Under the pieces are notes generated by a model, which saw nothing but the letters and a program-made list of their open reading frames with translations, ran no database searches and was not told the origin of the DNA. A program made the translations under genes and the position numbers. DNA of 64,000 nt. It comes from Robertmurraya korlensis NBRC 107688. Its GTDB lineage: Bacteria; Bacillota; Bacilli; Bacillales; Cytobacillaceae. This document shows, one piece after another, positions 34,944 through 43,097 of the stretch; positions within the stretch are counted from its first letter, which is position 1, and every line of letters begins with the position of its first letter. The stretch spans positions 868,001 to 932,000 of the forward strand of contig NZ_BCVH01000001.1 in assembly GCF_001591645.1 (NCBI RefSeq), written 5' to 3'.

Positions 34944-37652
34944 ATGACATCAGAGAAGCTATTCGTTCAAAAAAAATATTATCAAACCCTGATTGAACAA
35001 GAAACGGATTTCCCCGTACGTACACTTGGGGAAACATATTATAGGGAACAACAAAAGGACGTACCCGACTTGACACCGATTCGTTTTGCACAAGGGGAAG
35101 TGTATTTCCTTTACAAAGACTTCGAATCAGCAATCTTTAAATGGGAAAGTATTCAAAATGATTTAGCACCCTGGGCGAAGAAAAATATCGCCGATGCGTA
35201 CCTGGAGTTAGAGCAATACTCAACTGCGGAGGAAATATATAAACGTGTAAACACCGAATCCACTGTGCTACATACAGAAGTTTCGTTACAGTTATTTAGA
35301 CTGTATGTAAAAGATGGACGTACCCATGAAGCGACATCCATTATCAGTGAGATCAGTAACAATCATCCCGACTATCCAGGGGTTACCGAGCTTGCCCGTC
35401 TTTTCTTTGAAGAAATAGGAGATTGGGCTAACGCGATCAATCTAGCCATGAAAGAATTTATGCGAACCAATGCTCCTGAATGGATCGATGTGATTAAAAA
35501 ATATTGTGATGATAAACGAACAACGATTTTCAAACCTGAAGAGTACACGACATTTTTATCCTACTTGTTAAGCCTTGATCGAATTCGTTTCGAAAAAACC
35601 GTTTTCAAGCTATGGGAAAATTATGAGGAACAGTCAGAGTTACTGGGTTGGGTCAACACGCTTAACTCGTTATTGGCCGACTCAGAGCTCCCTGAACCGT
35701 TATCATGGAAGCTTTTATCTCAAAAATACTTAAATACATTTCAGTTATTTATAAGCGGAAAATATTCCTTACAAGAGATTCAAGCTCTTATTCCATCGTT
35801 GTTAACAAATTGGATGCGATTTGCCGAGTCCAATCATTTTGTCTATACAGCCTGCGCAGCACTGGCATGGAATGAAGTGTTCCCAGGAACGATTGATGAG
35901 TCCACCGTAATGGAGGCACAGCATGCTTTATCGAATTCAGCGTCTGGACTAATCGATGTTCATCAGACAAAACAATTATTCTCTAGTATCGTTACATGGG
36001 CGGAAGAAGAAGATATGCCGGTTAGCAATAAGCTAAAATGGATCATGGAGAATCTTCAAAATAAGCAAAATACCATTGCATTATTTACTGGAACAAGTAA
36101 GCTGCAAACAACGATTTTAAGTGATGTCCTAGGCCATGAACAAGTAAACCAATTGTCGTCTAAGTTGGCCATGTACAGCTACTTGTCAGAAGCTGAATTG
36201 CTAGAAGTGAACTCTGTGGAATCCAAAAAAGTAGAAAGTCCTTCAGACATTGGTTCGACGGATCATTACATCCACTCAAAAGGACCGTTTGACCTGTTAA
36301 AAGTGACGAACACATCACTTATGTCTATACCACCATATCGTGGGACCGTACAAGAGAGAAGTTCTCTTTCCGTTAACTTAAATATGGCTGAAAACATCAT
36401 TTTTGTTTTAAACGAGGAAAATCCCTTAAACGAAATGGAAATCAATCTACTTAAGCAAATGAAGCAGCAAGCTAACGAACAGAGGTTCATCTTTATCCTT
36501 CCGATAACAACAGCAGTAGAGGAAGAGACTGGCGTTTCCTATTATGTGGAAACCATCAAGAAAAACCTGAATCACATTTTCGAGAATGCTGACATATACC
36601 CTTACACGGCCTCTCAGTCTGTGGACTGGAGCGGTGTTTTAACCGATTTAAATAGTGAGCGTCCATACGAAGGAAGAACAAGAAAAGAGCTTTATTTTAT
36701 TAAAGAAACTCTACACTATCTGCTAGCTAAACGGGTCGATAAAGAAGAAAAACTCATAGATGTAATTCAGTGGAATAAGGAAATGTTAGCAAAGGTTAGC
36801 GGAGCGTCCATGCAGCTTGGGGATTTAGAACAGGAAGTTGGAGATAGACTGAAGATGGATTATCTTACAATCTTGCAAGAGATTTCTTCTGAAGTAGAGG
36901 CTGAAATACCAAATGTTCTAAAGACGACTGCTGAAACAATTACGAATCAGAGTAACCTTGCTACGATCCACCTTCAATTAAATGAGGAAATGAATCGACG
37001 TTTGGAGGAGTATTTACAAAATACAACCCTTCCTAAGCTGTATTCTTCTATTCAAAAATGGATTGGTCATACGAAAGAGGAGCTACAGCAAATTCGTGCT
37101 TACTTAGATGAGATGGCTACGAGCTTTAATGGCTTATATGGTATTGAAAAATTCCAATTTCCAGTAGACGATCAGTTACTGCATGATTGGAGAAGAGATA
37201 CCGGGAGGTTGACAAGTGGTGTTCAATTAGAGCATATCAACATTATGTTAAAGCATAATCCTACCCAATTGTTATTAAAGGGTGCAGGTAAGCTTTTCGC
37301 AGGCATAGGGCAAAATAAATCCATGCTGCAGCAAAAATATAAGCGCTACGTCGAAACGGAAGATTACTCAGAGGTAGCAACACAAGTAAGTAAACAGTTT
37401 TTTGCGCCTTATCAATTTTTTGCTATGGCGATACAAAGGGATTTAGAAACGTTTTTTCAAAAGCCAAAGGATGAGTTAACACATACGGCAGAAGACTTAG
37501 TCGAGAAAATCAGTCAATATGAAAAGTCTTTAACAAAGCTACAGCAAAATCCAACTGCTTTTGAGGATCCAATTAAGCTATTTACAATCCGATATAAGCA
37601 ATATGAATACCTATTTAACGGGCTTCCTAAAGTGAAACAAGAAGTAAAATGA
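34944..37652 (+). CDS. Large TPR protein with GTPase-like central region, unknown function
   Basis: A 902-residue protein from ATG 34944, preceded by GGAGG; ATG 34911 is rejected for lack of a good site. Residues about 30-160 carry TPR-like helices (FLYKDFESAIFKWESI, AYLELEQYSTAEEIYKRV). Near residue 377 a segment TIALFTGTSKLQTTILSDVLG resembles a strand and P-loop but lacks the GxxxxGK(S/T) lysine. Near 490 FVLNEENPLNEMEINLLKQM resembles the switch/NKxD half of dynamin-type GTPases without its key residues. The remaining 350 residues are helical. A pseudo-GTPase related to bacterial dynamins is my best guess, unproven. It is monocistronic. Confidence 0.75.
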   Translation: MTSEKLFVQKKYYQTLIEQETDFPVRTLGETYYREQQKDVPDLTPIRFAQGEVYFLYKDFESAIFKWESIQNDLAPWAKKNIADAYLELEQYSTAEEIYKRVNTESTVLHTEVSLQLFRLYVKDGRTHEATSIISEISNNHPDYPGVTELARLFFEEIGDWANAINLAMKEFMRTNAPEWIDVIKKYCDDKRTTIFKPEEYTTFLSYLLSLDRIRFEKTVFKLWENYEEQSELLGWVNTLNSLLADSELPEPLSWKLLSQKYLNTFQLFISGKYSLQEIQALIPSLLTNWMRFAESNHFVYTACAALAWNEVFPGTIDESTVMEAQHALSNSASGLIDVHQTKQLFSSIVTWAEEEDMPVSNKLKWIMENLQNKQNTIALFTGTSKLQTTILSDVLGHEQVNQLSSKLAMYSYLSEAELLEVNSVESKKVESPSDIGSTDHYIHSKGPFDLLKVTNTSLMSIPPYRGTVQERSSLSVNLNMAENIIFVLNEENPLNEMEINLLKQMKQQANEQRFIFILPITTAVEEETGVSYYVETIKKNLNHIFENADIYPYTASQSVDWSGVLTDLNSERPYEGRTRKELYFIKETLHYLLAKRVDKEEKLIDVIQWNKEMLAKVSGASMQLGDLEQEVGDRLKMDYLTILQEISSEVEAEIPNVLKTTAETITNQSNLATIHLQLNEEMNRRLEEYLQNTTLPKLYSSIQKWIGHTKEELQQIRAYLDEMATSFNGLYGIEKFQFPVDDQLLHDWRRDTGRLTSGVQLEHINIMLKHNPTQLLLKGAGKLFAGIGQNKSMLQQKYKRYVETEDYSEVATQVSKQFFAPYQFFAMAIQRDLETFFQKPKDELTHTAEDLVEKISQYEKSLTKLQQNPTAFEDPIKLFTIRYKQYEYLFNGLPKVKQEVK

Positions 37653-37656
37653 GCTT

Positions 37657-37689
37657 ACAAGCTGGTGCATAACGCACCAGCTTTTTTTT
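37657..37689 (+). terminator. Rho-independent terminator
   Basis: AAGCTGGTGC and GCACCAGCTT form a stem around ATAAC, followed by TTTTTTTG. It ends the TPR gene. Confidence 0.88.
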
Positions 37690-37719
37690 GACTCAAAAAG
37701 TCACAAACTTTGAACAAAA

Positions 37720-37735
37720 TGTGAATTCATTCACA
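37720..37735. promoter_or_regulatory. Distal Fnr/Crp-type palindrome before nirB
   Basis: TGTGAATTCATTCACA fits TGTGA-N6-TCACA exactly. It also fits TGTGAA-N4-TTCACA, the core of a Rex site, so a redox repressor is an alternative reader. Its centre lies 29 bp upstream of the second palindrome, about -70 from the predicted start. Confidence 0.6.
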
Positions 37736-37748
37736 TAGTTCATAAAAG

Positions 37749-37791
37749 TGTGACAAACTTCACAAGTTTCCAACATAAAAGGAGTTAAAAT
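37749..37791 (+). promoter_or_regulatory. Promoter of nirB with class II Fnr site
   Basis: TGTGACAAACTTCACA at 37749-37764 is an exact TGTGA-N6-TCACA palindrome. The -10 TAAAAT at 37786-37791 predicts a start near 37798, which puts the palindrome centre at -41.5, the classical activator position, where the -35 hexamer (CAAGTT) is poor. This is the arrangement expected of an Fnr-activated promoter. Confidence 0.65.
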
Positions 37792-37854
37792 AGAGCTATC
37801 AAAGAGATTGTGAAACAACGAGCATAAAGCTCAGGCTAGGGAGGATAAAACAAA

Positions 37855-40290
37855 ATGGAAAAACGACATTTAGTTCTTATTGGTAACGGGATGGCAGGAG
37901 TAAGAGTAGTTGAAGAAATACTAAAGCTGACACCTGATGCTTTTCAAATAACGATTTTTGGAAATGAGCCATACCCAAACTATAACCGTATTCAACTTTC
38001 AAATGTTCTACAAGGGAAGACAACTATAGATGAAATCTTTCTTAATGAGTGGGAGTGGTACCGTGAAAACAATATTACCCTTCACACAAATGAGGCAGTT
38101 GCCAAAATCAATCCTCAATTAAAAACGATTGTATCTTCTACTGGAAGAATCGTCGCCTACGATGAGCTTATTATAGCAACCGGCTCAAGTTCATTCATCC
38201 TACCAGTCCCAGGTGCGGATAAGCAAGGGGTAACAGGCTTCCGTGATATTCAAGATTGTGAAAAAATGATGGAAGTGGCACGTACTCATAAAAAAGCAGT
38301 CGTAATAGGTGGAGGTCTTCTTGGTCTAGAAGCAGCTAGAGGATTAATCGACCTTGGAATGCAAGTACATGTCGTTCACTTAATGCCACACTTAATGGAA
38401 AGACAATTAGATGAGACAGCTTCAACAATGCTGAAAGAAGAATTAGAATCTCAAGGGATGAAATTTCTATTTGAAAAACAAACAAGTGAAATTCTAGGTG
38501 ATAACCGTGTAACAGGCCTTCGTTTTACTGATGGAACAGAAATCGAAACTGACCTTGTGGTAATGGCTGTTGGAATTAAACCAAATACACAGCTAGCAAA
38601 AGAAGCTGGAATTAATGTGAACCGTGGGATTGTCGTAAACGACTTCATGGAAACAAATACACAAAATGTATTCGCGGTTGGGGAATGTGCAGAACATAGA
38701 GAAATCACTTACGGAATGGTTGCCCCTTTATATGAACAAGGGAAGGTCTTAGCTCAAAGAATCCTTGGTTTAGAGGTTGCACCGTACGAAGGATCAGTAA
38801 CAGGGACTCAATTGAAAGTATCTGATGTGGATTTATATTCTGCAGGTGAAATTATCGATGATAAAACGACAAAAGCTATTAAAGTCCATAATGAATTTGA
38901 AGGCATATATAAAAAGATACTAGTAAGAGACAATCGAGTAGTTGGGATTGTTCTATACGGTGATACAAAGGATAGCACAAAATTGTTCCGCATGCTTGTT
39001 GATAAAGAAGATGTTAGTGGTAAAACAAGTGCAAGTATCCTAGACTCTGGTTGCTGTGGCGGAGGTCAAGCAGATATGAGCGTTGACTCGATGCCGGATA
39101 CGGAAATTGTGTGTGGATGTAACGGTGTATCAAAAGGAACCATCGTTGAGGCGATTCAAACAAAAGGACTTACTACGGTTGACCAAGTGTCTAGCTGTAC
39201 GAATGCGGGACGTTCATGCGGTCGTTGTAAAGGTTTAGTAGGCGATATTCTTGCTTATACTCTAGGCGATCAATTTGATTCAACAAAAGCAAACAAAAAG
39301 ACACTTTGTGGATGTACAACATTAAGTCGCGATGAGGTAGTTGCTGAAATTAAAGAAAAAGGCATGATGAGTACGAAAGAAGTCATGAATGTGCTTGAAT
39401 GGAACAACGAGGAAGGCTGTAGCAAATGCCGTCCAGCTCTAAACTACTACCTAGGTATGCTGCACCCTGATGAGTATCGTGACGAACGCGACTCACGTCT
39501 AGTAAACGAAAAAATGCATGCAAATATCCAAAAGGATGGAACGTATTCTGTTGTTCCAAGAATGTATGGTGGAGTAACGAATGCCGAAGACTTAAAGAAA
39601 ATTGCTGAAGTAACCGAGAAGTACAATATACCGCTAGTTAAACTCACAGGTGGACAGCGTATCGCATTACTAGGTGTAAAAAAGGAAGATCTTACAAATG
39701 TTTGGGAAGACCTTGGAATGCCGTCTGGTTATGCCTATGGTAAAACATTGCGTACCGTAAAAACATGCGTAGGATCTCAATTCTGTCGTTATGGCACACA
39801 AGATACCATGCAGCTAGGGATCGATCTTGAGAAGAAGTTTGAACGTTTAGACACTCCACATAAATTTAAGATGGGTGTATCTGGATGCCCTCGTAACTGT
39901 GCTGAAGCTGGAATTAAAGATATGGGTATTGTCGGAATCGATGGTGGATTTGAGTTGTATGTAGGAGGAAATGGCGGAACAGATCTTCGCGCTGGTGACC
40001 TTTTATGCACATTAAAAACAGAAGAAGAAGTGATGGAAATGATTAGTGCTTATATCCAATACTACCGTGAGACAGCAAATTATTTGGAGCGTACGTCCAC
40101 TTGGATCGAACGTGTTGGTCTTGATCACGTAAAAGAAGTATTACAAAATGGTGAAGTCAGAAAAGAATTAACTGCAAAACTAGATCAATCCCTGACAAGA
40201 TATACGGAGCCATGGAAAGAAGCATTAGAAAATCAACAAATTCGTGAAAAGTACTACGAAACAGAAGAAATCCCTGAAGTTTTAGTCTAA
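37855..40290 (+). CDS. nirB: Assimilatory nitrite reductase [NAD(P)H], large subunit
   Basis: An 811-residue protein with the full NirB layout: an FAD/NAD(P) reductase (LVLIGNGMAGVRVVEE, then VVIGGGLLGLEAARGL near residue 148), two BFD-type [2Fe-2S] domains (CGCNGVSK...CGRCKG near 420-465 and CGCTTLSRD...CSKCRP near 485-535), and the siroheme/[4Fe-4S] domain with CVGSQFCRYGTQD and GVSGCPRNCAEAG near residues 640-680. It reduces nitrite to ammonium in the cytosol. A GGGAGG site precedes the ATG. Siroheme synthesis genes follow in the same direction, as needed for its cofactor. Confidence 0.96.
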   Translation: MEKRHLVLIGNGMAGVRVVEEILKLTPDAFQITIFGNEPYPNYNRIQLSNVLQGKTTIDEIFLNEWEWYRENNITLHTNEAVAKINPQLKTIVSSTGRIVAYDELIIATGSSSFILPVPGADKQGVTGFRDIQDCEKMMEVARTHKKAVVIGGGLLGLEAARGLIDLGMQVHVVHLMPHLMERQLDETASTMLKEELESQGMKFLFEKQTSEILGDNRVTGLRFTDGTEIETDLVVMAVGIKPNTQLAKEAGINVNRGIVVNDFMETNTQNVFAVGECAEHREITYGMVAPLYEQGKVLAQRILGLEVAPYEGSVTGTQLKVSDVDLYSAGEIIDDKTTKAIKVHNEFEGIYKKILVRDNRVVGIVLYGDTKDSTKLFRMLVDKEDVSGKTSASILDSGCCGGGQADMSVDSMPDTEIVCGCNGVSKGTIVEAIQTKGLTTVDQVSSCTNAGRSCGRCKGLVGDILAYTLGDQFDSTKANKKTLCGCTTLSRDEVVAEIKEKGMMSTKEVMNVLEWNNEEGCSKCRPALNYYLGMLHPDEYRDERDSRLVNEKMHANIQKDGTYSVVPRMYGGVTNAEDLKKIAEVTEKYNIPLVKLTGGQRIALLGVKKEDLTNVWEDLGMPSGYAYGKTLRTVKTCVGSQFCRYGTQDTMQLGIDLEKKFERLDTPHKFKMGVSGCPRNCAEAGIKDMGIVGIDGGFELYVGGNGGTDLRAGDLLCTLKTEEEVMEMISAYIQYYRETANYLERTSTWIERVGLDHVKEVLQNGEVRKELTAKLDQSLTRYTEPWKEALENQQIREKYYETEEIPEVLV

Positions 40291-40366
40291 AATCAAAATT
40301 GAAAATAAATCATTTACGTAGACGAAAATGATGGGTAAAATTATATGAAAGGTTTTGGTGATTGAT

Positions 40367-40687
40367 ATGCCACAAACATTAACAAAGGTTGATGTCGGAA
40401 ATTATCAAACTTTAGCACATCAAGCAGGAAAAGTGATCCGACTTGGAGAAGAAGAAATAGTCCTATTTAAATTATCAACTGGAGAAGTAAAAGCAGTTGA
40501 AAACAAGAGTCCACATCCTAAGGGAGGTACATTAGCTGATGGCTTAGTAAGTGGAAGCTATGTATACTGCCCACTTTATGATTGGAAAATCTCATTGATT
40601 GATGGAAAAGTGCAAGCACCAGACGAAGGACAAGTAAAAACGTATGAAGTTGAAGTAGAAGATAATCGCATTTTATTACTAATATAA
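40367..40687 (+). CDS. nirD: Nitrite reductase small subunit NirD, Rieske-like fold
   Basis: A 106-residue Rieske-fold protein from ATG 40367 (MPQTLTKVDVGNYQTL); TTG and GTG alternatives lie at 40355 and 40358 and none has an ideal ribosome binding site. The two cluster motifs read SPHPKGG and CPLYDW: serine stands where the first Rieske motif has cysteine, and tyrosine where the second has histidine, so two of four ligands are missing and a [2Fe-2S] cluster is unlikely. Cluster-free NirD subunits are known and act structurally. The gene sits between nirB and a strong hairpin. Confidence 0.88.
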   Translation: MPQTLTKVDVGNYQTLAHQAGKVIRLGEEEIVLFKLSTGEVKAVENKSPHPKGGTLADGLVSGSYVYCPLYDWKISLIDGKVQAPDEGQVKTYEVEVEDNRILLLI

Positions 40688-40690
40688 AGG

Positions 40691-40712
40691 ATGGGGGCGA
40701 TTTCGCCCCCAT
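40691..40712 (+). terminator. Intercistronic hairpin between nirD and the SumT gene
   Basis: ATGGGGGCGA and TCGCCCCCAT form a perfect 10-bp stem with a TT loop, followed by TTTGCC. Its T-run is short, so it may weaken rather than stop read-through, or protect the 3' end of nirBD mRNA. Confidence 0.65.
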
Positions 40713-40735
40713 TTGCCTTAGGGGAGGAAGTTTGT

Positions 40736-42205
40736 ATGACAACAGGAAAAGCATTTTTAGTAGGAGCAGGACCCGGAGATATTGGTCTTATTACAGTAAA
40801 AGGCCTAGAAGCCATTCAACAAGCGGAGGTAATTCTATATGACCGGCTTGCAAACCCAAAGCTGTTAGATTTTGCACCGCAAAATTGTGAATTCATCTAC
40901 TGTGGAAAGCTTCCTGATCGTCATACCCTCAGGCAGGAAAAAATAAATGATCTACTTGTAGAGAAAACAGCTGAAGGAAAAAGGGTGGTTCGATTAAAGG
41001 GTGGGGACCCAGGTGTTTTTGGTCGAGTAGGGGAAGAAGCCGAAGCGTTAGCTCAAAATGGTCTTCCGTTTGAAATGATTCCAGGGATTACTTCTGGAAT
41101 TGCTGCTCCACTTTACGCAGGCATTCCTGTAACTCATCGAGAATATGGAGAATCCTTTGCCATAGTTACTGCACATGATAAATCAAAGGATGGCAAATCT
41201 GCACTCAATTGGGAAGGGCTAGCAAAAGGGATAGATACCATTGCTTTTTACATGGGAGTAGGTAATCTTTCACATATATGTACAAATTTACTATCCCATG
41301 GTAAACCAGCTTCAACACCTGTTACGCTAATTCAATGGGGAACGTTGGGACGTCAAAAGACACTCGAAGGTACTCTTGAAACGATCGTCCAGCGTGTAGA
41401 GGATGCAAAGTTTACAAATCCAGCGATTACACTTGTAGGAAACATAGCTTCTCTGAGAGAAAAAATTAGTTGGTTTGAAAAAAAACCATTATTTGGCCGT
41501 CAGGTATTACTTCCACGAACAGGTTTAAACACAAGCAATATGGCAAAAGCTTTAGAAGAACAAGGGGCAGACGTTATTGAATTCCCTAAATGGAAACAGG
41601 TGAAAATCACACCAGATCCCTTTATATTATCTAAGCTCTCTATGTATTCTTCTATTATATTTACATCACCTGAAAGTGTTGATGAATTTTTCCAAATCTT
41701 GATGGAGGAAAAAATAGATATTCGTTCCATCCAGGGTGATTTATACGGCTTGTCAAAAAAATCAGTAAATCAACTATTAAATAAAGGCCTACTAGCTAAT
41801 CCTATTGAGAAGTTAAGAAAGGGAGGGACTATCCTCCTTATTGGAAATAGTAATAATATAGAAGAAACTAGTCAAACCGTCTTGAACTTTGGGAATTTTG
41901 ATACCTTTACTACTTCATTAAAAGAATTGGATGAGACCTATTTACCCATTTTCAAACGTATGCTTGACGACACAAAGCTTAATACAGTTATTTTCCCTAG
42001 TTCTGCTTCTGTACCCATCTTTATAAAAGCACTCGAAAAAACGGATTTCTTAGGAATAGATTCATTTAAAGAGCTAGAAATCTACTGCTTAGGAAAGCAT
42101 ACAATGGAGGCACTTCAAGAACATAATATCCAAGGGGCTAAGCAATCAAATGAGGCAACCATTCCATCACTTATATCAACCTTAGCAAGTAACTCGTTAT
42201 CCTAA
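40736..42205 (+). CDS. Uroporphyrinogen-III C-methyltransferase fused to uroporphyrinogen-III synthase-like domain
   Basis: A 489-residue two-domain protein from ATG 40736 after GGGGAGG. Residues about 1-240 are a SumT/CobA methyltransferase (VGAGPGDIGLITVKG, VVRLKGGDPGVFGR, then PGITSGIAAP). Residues about 250-489 resemble HemD (LLPRTGLNTSNMAKALEEQGADVIE, IIFTSPESVDEFF, and a C-terminal LGKHTMEALQ). SumT makes precorrin-2 from uroporphyrinogen III using S-adenosylmethionine, the entry to siroheme. HemD makes the substrate. HemD is usually divergent, so its activity cannot be judged by eye. It supplies siroheme to NirB. Confidence 0.88.
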   Translation: MTTGKAFLVGAGPGDIGLITVKGLEAIQQAEVILYDRLANPKLLDFAPQNCEFIYCGKLPDRHTLRQEKINDLLVEKTAEGKRVVRLKGGDPGVFGRVGEEAEALAQNGLPFEMIPGITSGIAAPLYAGIPVTHREYGESFAIVTAHDKSKDGKSALNWEGLAKGIDTIAFYMGVGNLSHICTNLLSHGKPASTPVTLIQWGTLGRQKTLEGTLETIVQRVEDAKFTNPAITLVGNIASLREKISWFEKKPLFGRQVLLPRTGLNTSNMAKALEEQGADVIEFPKWKQVKITPDPFILSKLSMYSSIIFTSPESVDEFFQILMEEKIDIRSIQGDLYGLSKKSVNQLLNKGLLANPIEKLRKGGTILLIGNSNNIEETSQTVLNFGNFDTFTTSLKELDETYLPIFKRMLDDTKLNTVIFPSSASVPIFIKALEKTDFLGIDSFKELEIYCLGKHTMEALQEHNIQGAKQSNEATIPSLISTLASNSLS

Positions 42206-42228
42206 ATAGCTGATGAACGGTGAGTAAA

Positions 42229-42855
42229 ATGGACAACTTATATCCTGTTTTTTTAAATTTAACAAATAAAAAAGTTTACGTAATTGGCGGAGGACAAATT
42301 GCTGCTCGAAAGATAGAAGGGTTATTGCAATCCGGCGCAACCATAACCATTATAAGTCCCACTGTCATTGATTCTATTGGCTGTTATGTGAATAAGGGTC
42401 TGGTTCATTGGATTCAAAAGACCTTTGAATTAGGGGATATCGAAGATGCGTTTTATATTATATCTGCTACAAATGATCCCCATGTTAGTAGTGATCTCAA
42501 GAAGGGGGTAAACCCCAACCAACTAGTGAATTTTGCTGATGACCATTCCTCTTCTAATACCATTGTGCCTTCTGTTGTTAGAAGAGGACGACTTGCCATT
42601 GCCGTTTCCACTTCAGGTGCAAGTCCGAGCTTGACCAAAAAAATAAAACACGAGCTAGAGGAAAATTATGGTCAGGAATATGAAGATTATGTTGAGTTCC
42701 TGATGCAAAAGCGCATCTATATTCAAGAACATATAGATGATTTACATAAGAGAAGAAAGTTGCTATCATTGTTAGTAGAGGACCCAATCTATCGAACGGA
42801 CGAGAGAGAAAAGCGCTTCCAAAAAATTTACAAAAAGATTAATGGAGAAATGTGA
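42229..42855 (+). CDS. Precorrin-2 dehydrogenase (SirC/Met8 type)
   Basis: A 208-residue protein with an NAD loop VYVIGGGQIAARKIEGLL near residue 15 and the Met8-like segments FADDHSSSNTIVPSVVRRGRLAIAVSTSGASPSLTKKIK. It oxidises precorrin-2 to sirohydrochlorin. ATG 42229 is chosen since GGTGAG precedes it; GTG 42220 is the in-frame alternative. Its C-terminal half is a helical dimerisation region. The gene follows the SumT-HemD fusion after 23 bp, and a terminator ends the operon. No separate sirohydrochlorin ferrochelatase gene is in the window. Confidence 0.88.
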   Translation: MDNLYPVFLNLTNKKVYVIGGGQIAARKIEGLLQSGATITIISPTVIDSIGCYVNKGLVHWIQKTFELGDIEDAFYIISATNDPHVSSDLKKGVNPNQLVNFADDHSSSNTIVPSVVRRGRLAIAVSTSGASPSLTKKIKHELEENYGQEYEDYVEFLMQKRIYIQEHIDDLHKRRKLLSLLVEDPIYRTDEREKRFQKIYKKINGEM

Positions 42856-42882
42856 GTAAGGGGTGCCTTACTCTTTTTTTTT
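42854..42882 (+). terminator. Rho-independent terminator of the nirBD-siroheme operon
   Basis: GAGTAAGG and CCTTACTC form a perfect 8-bp stem with a short loop, followed by nine T residues. Confidence 0.93.
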
Positions 42883-43035
42883 GTGGTATAATCAGTCTTT
42901 GTAAACAGGATGCTAATAATTAATGGCATTTTTAAAGAAAATGTTAAATATTTTTTAATATTAGACAAAAGTCGTCACAATTTGTTAATAACTATGTTGT
43001 ACACTATTGTTTGTTACCCGCTACTATTTAAGATA

Positions 43036-43063
43036 TTGACTACTACAAAAAATAAGCTATTAT
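43036..43063 (+). promoter_or_regulatory. Sigma-A promoter of the LTA synthase gene
   Basis: TTGACT at 43036-43041, 16-bp spacer and TATTAT at 43058-43063, about 28 bp before the start codon. Confidence 0.6.
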
Positions 43064-43097
43064 AGTAAAGGTTTTAATGAAAAAGAGGTGACTAATT

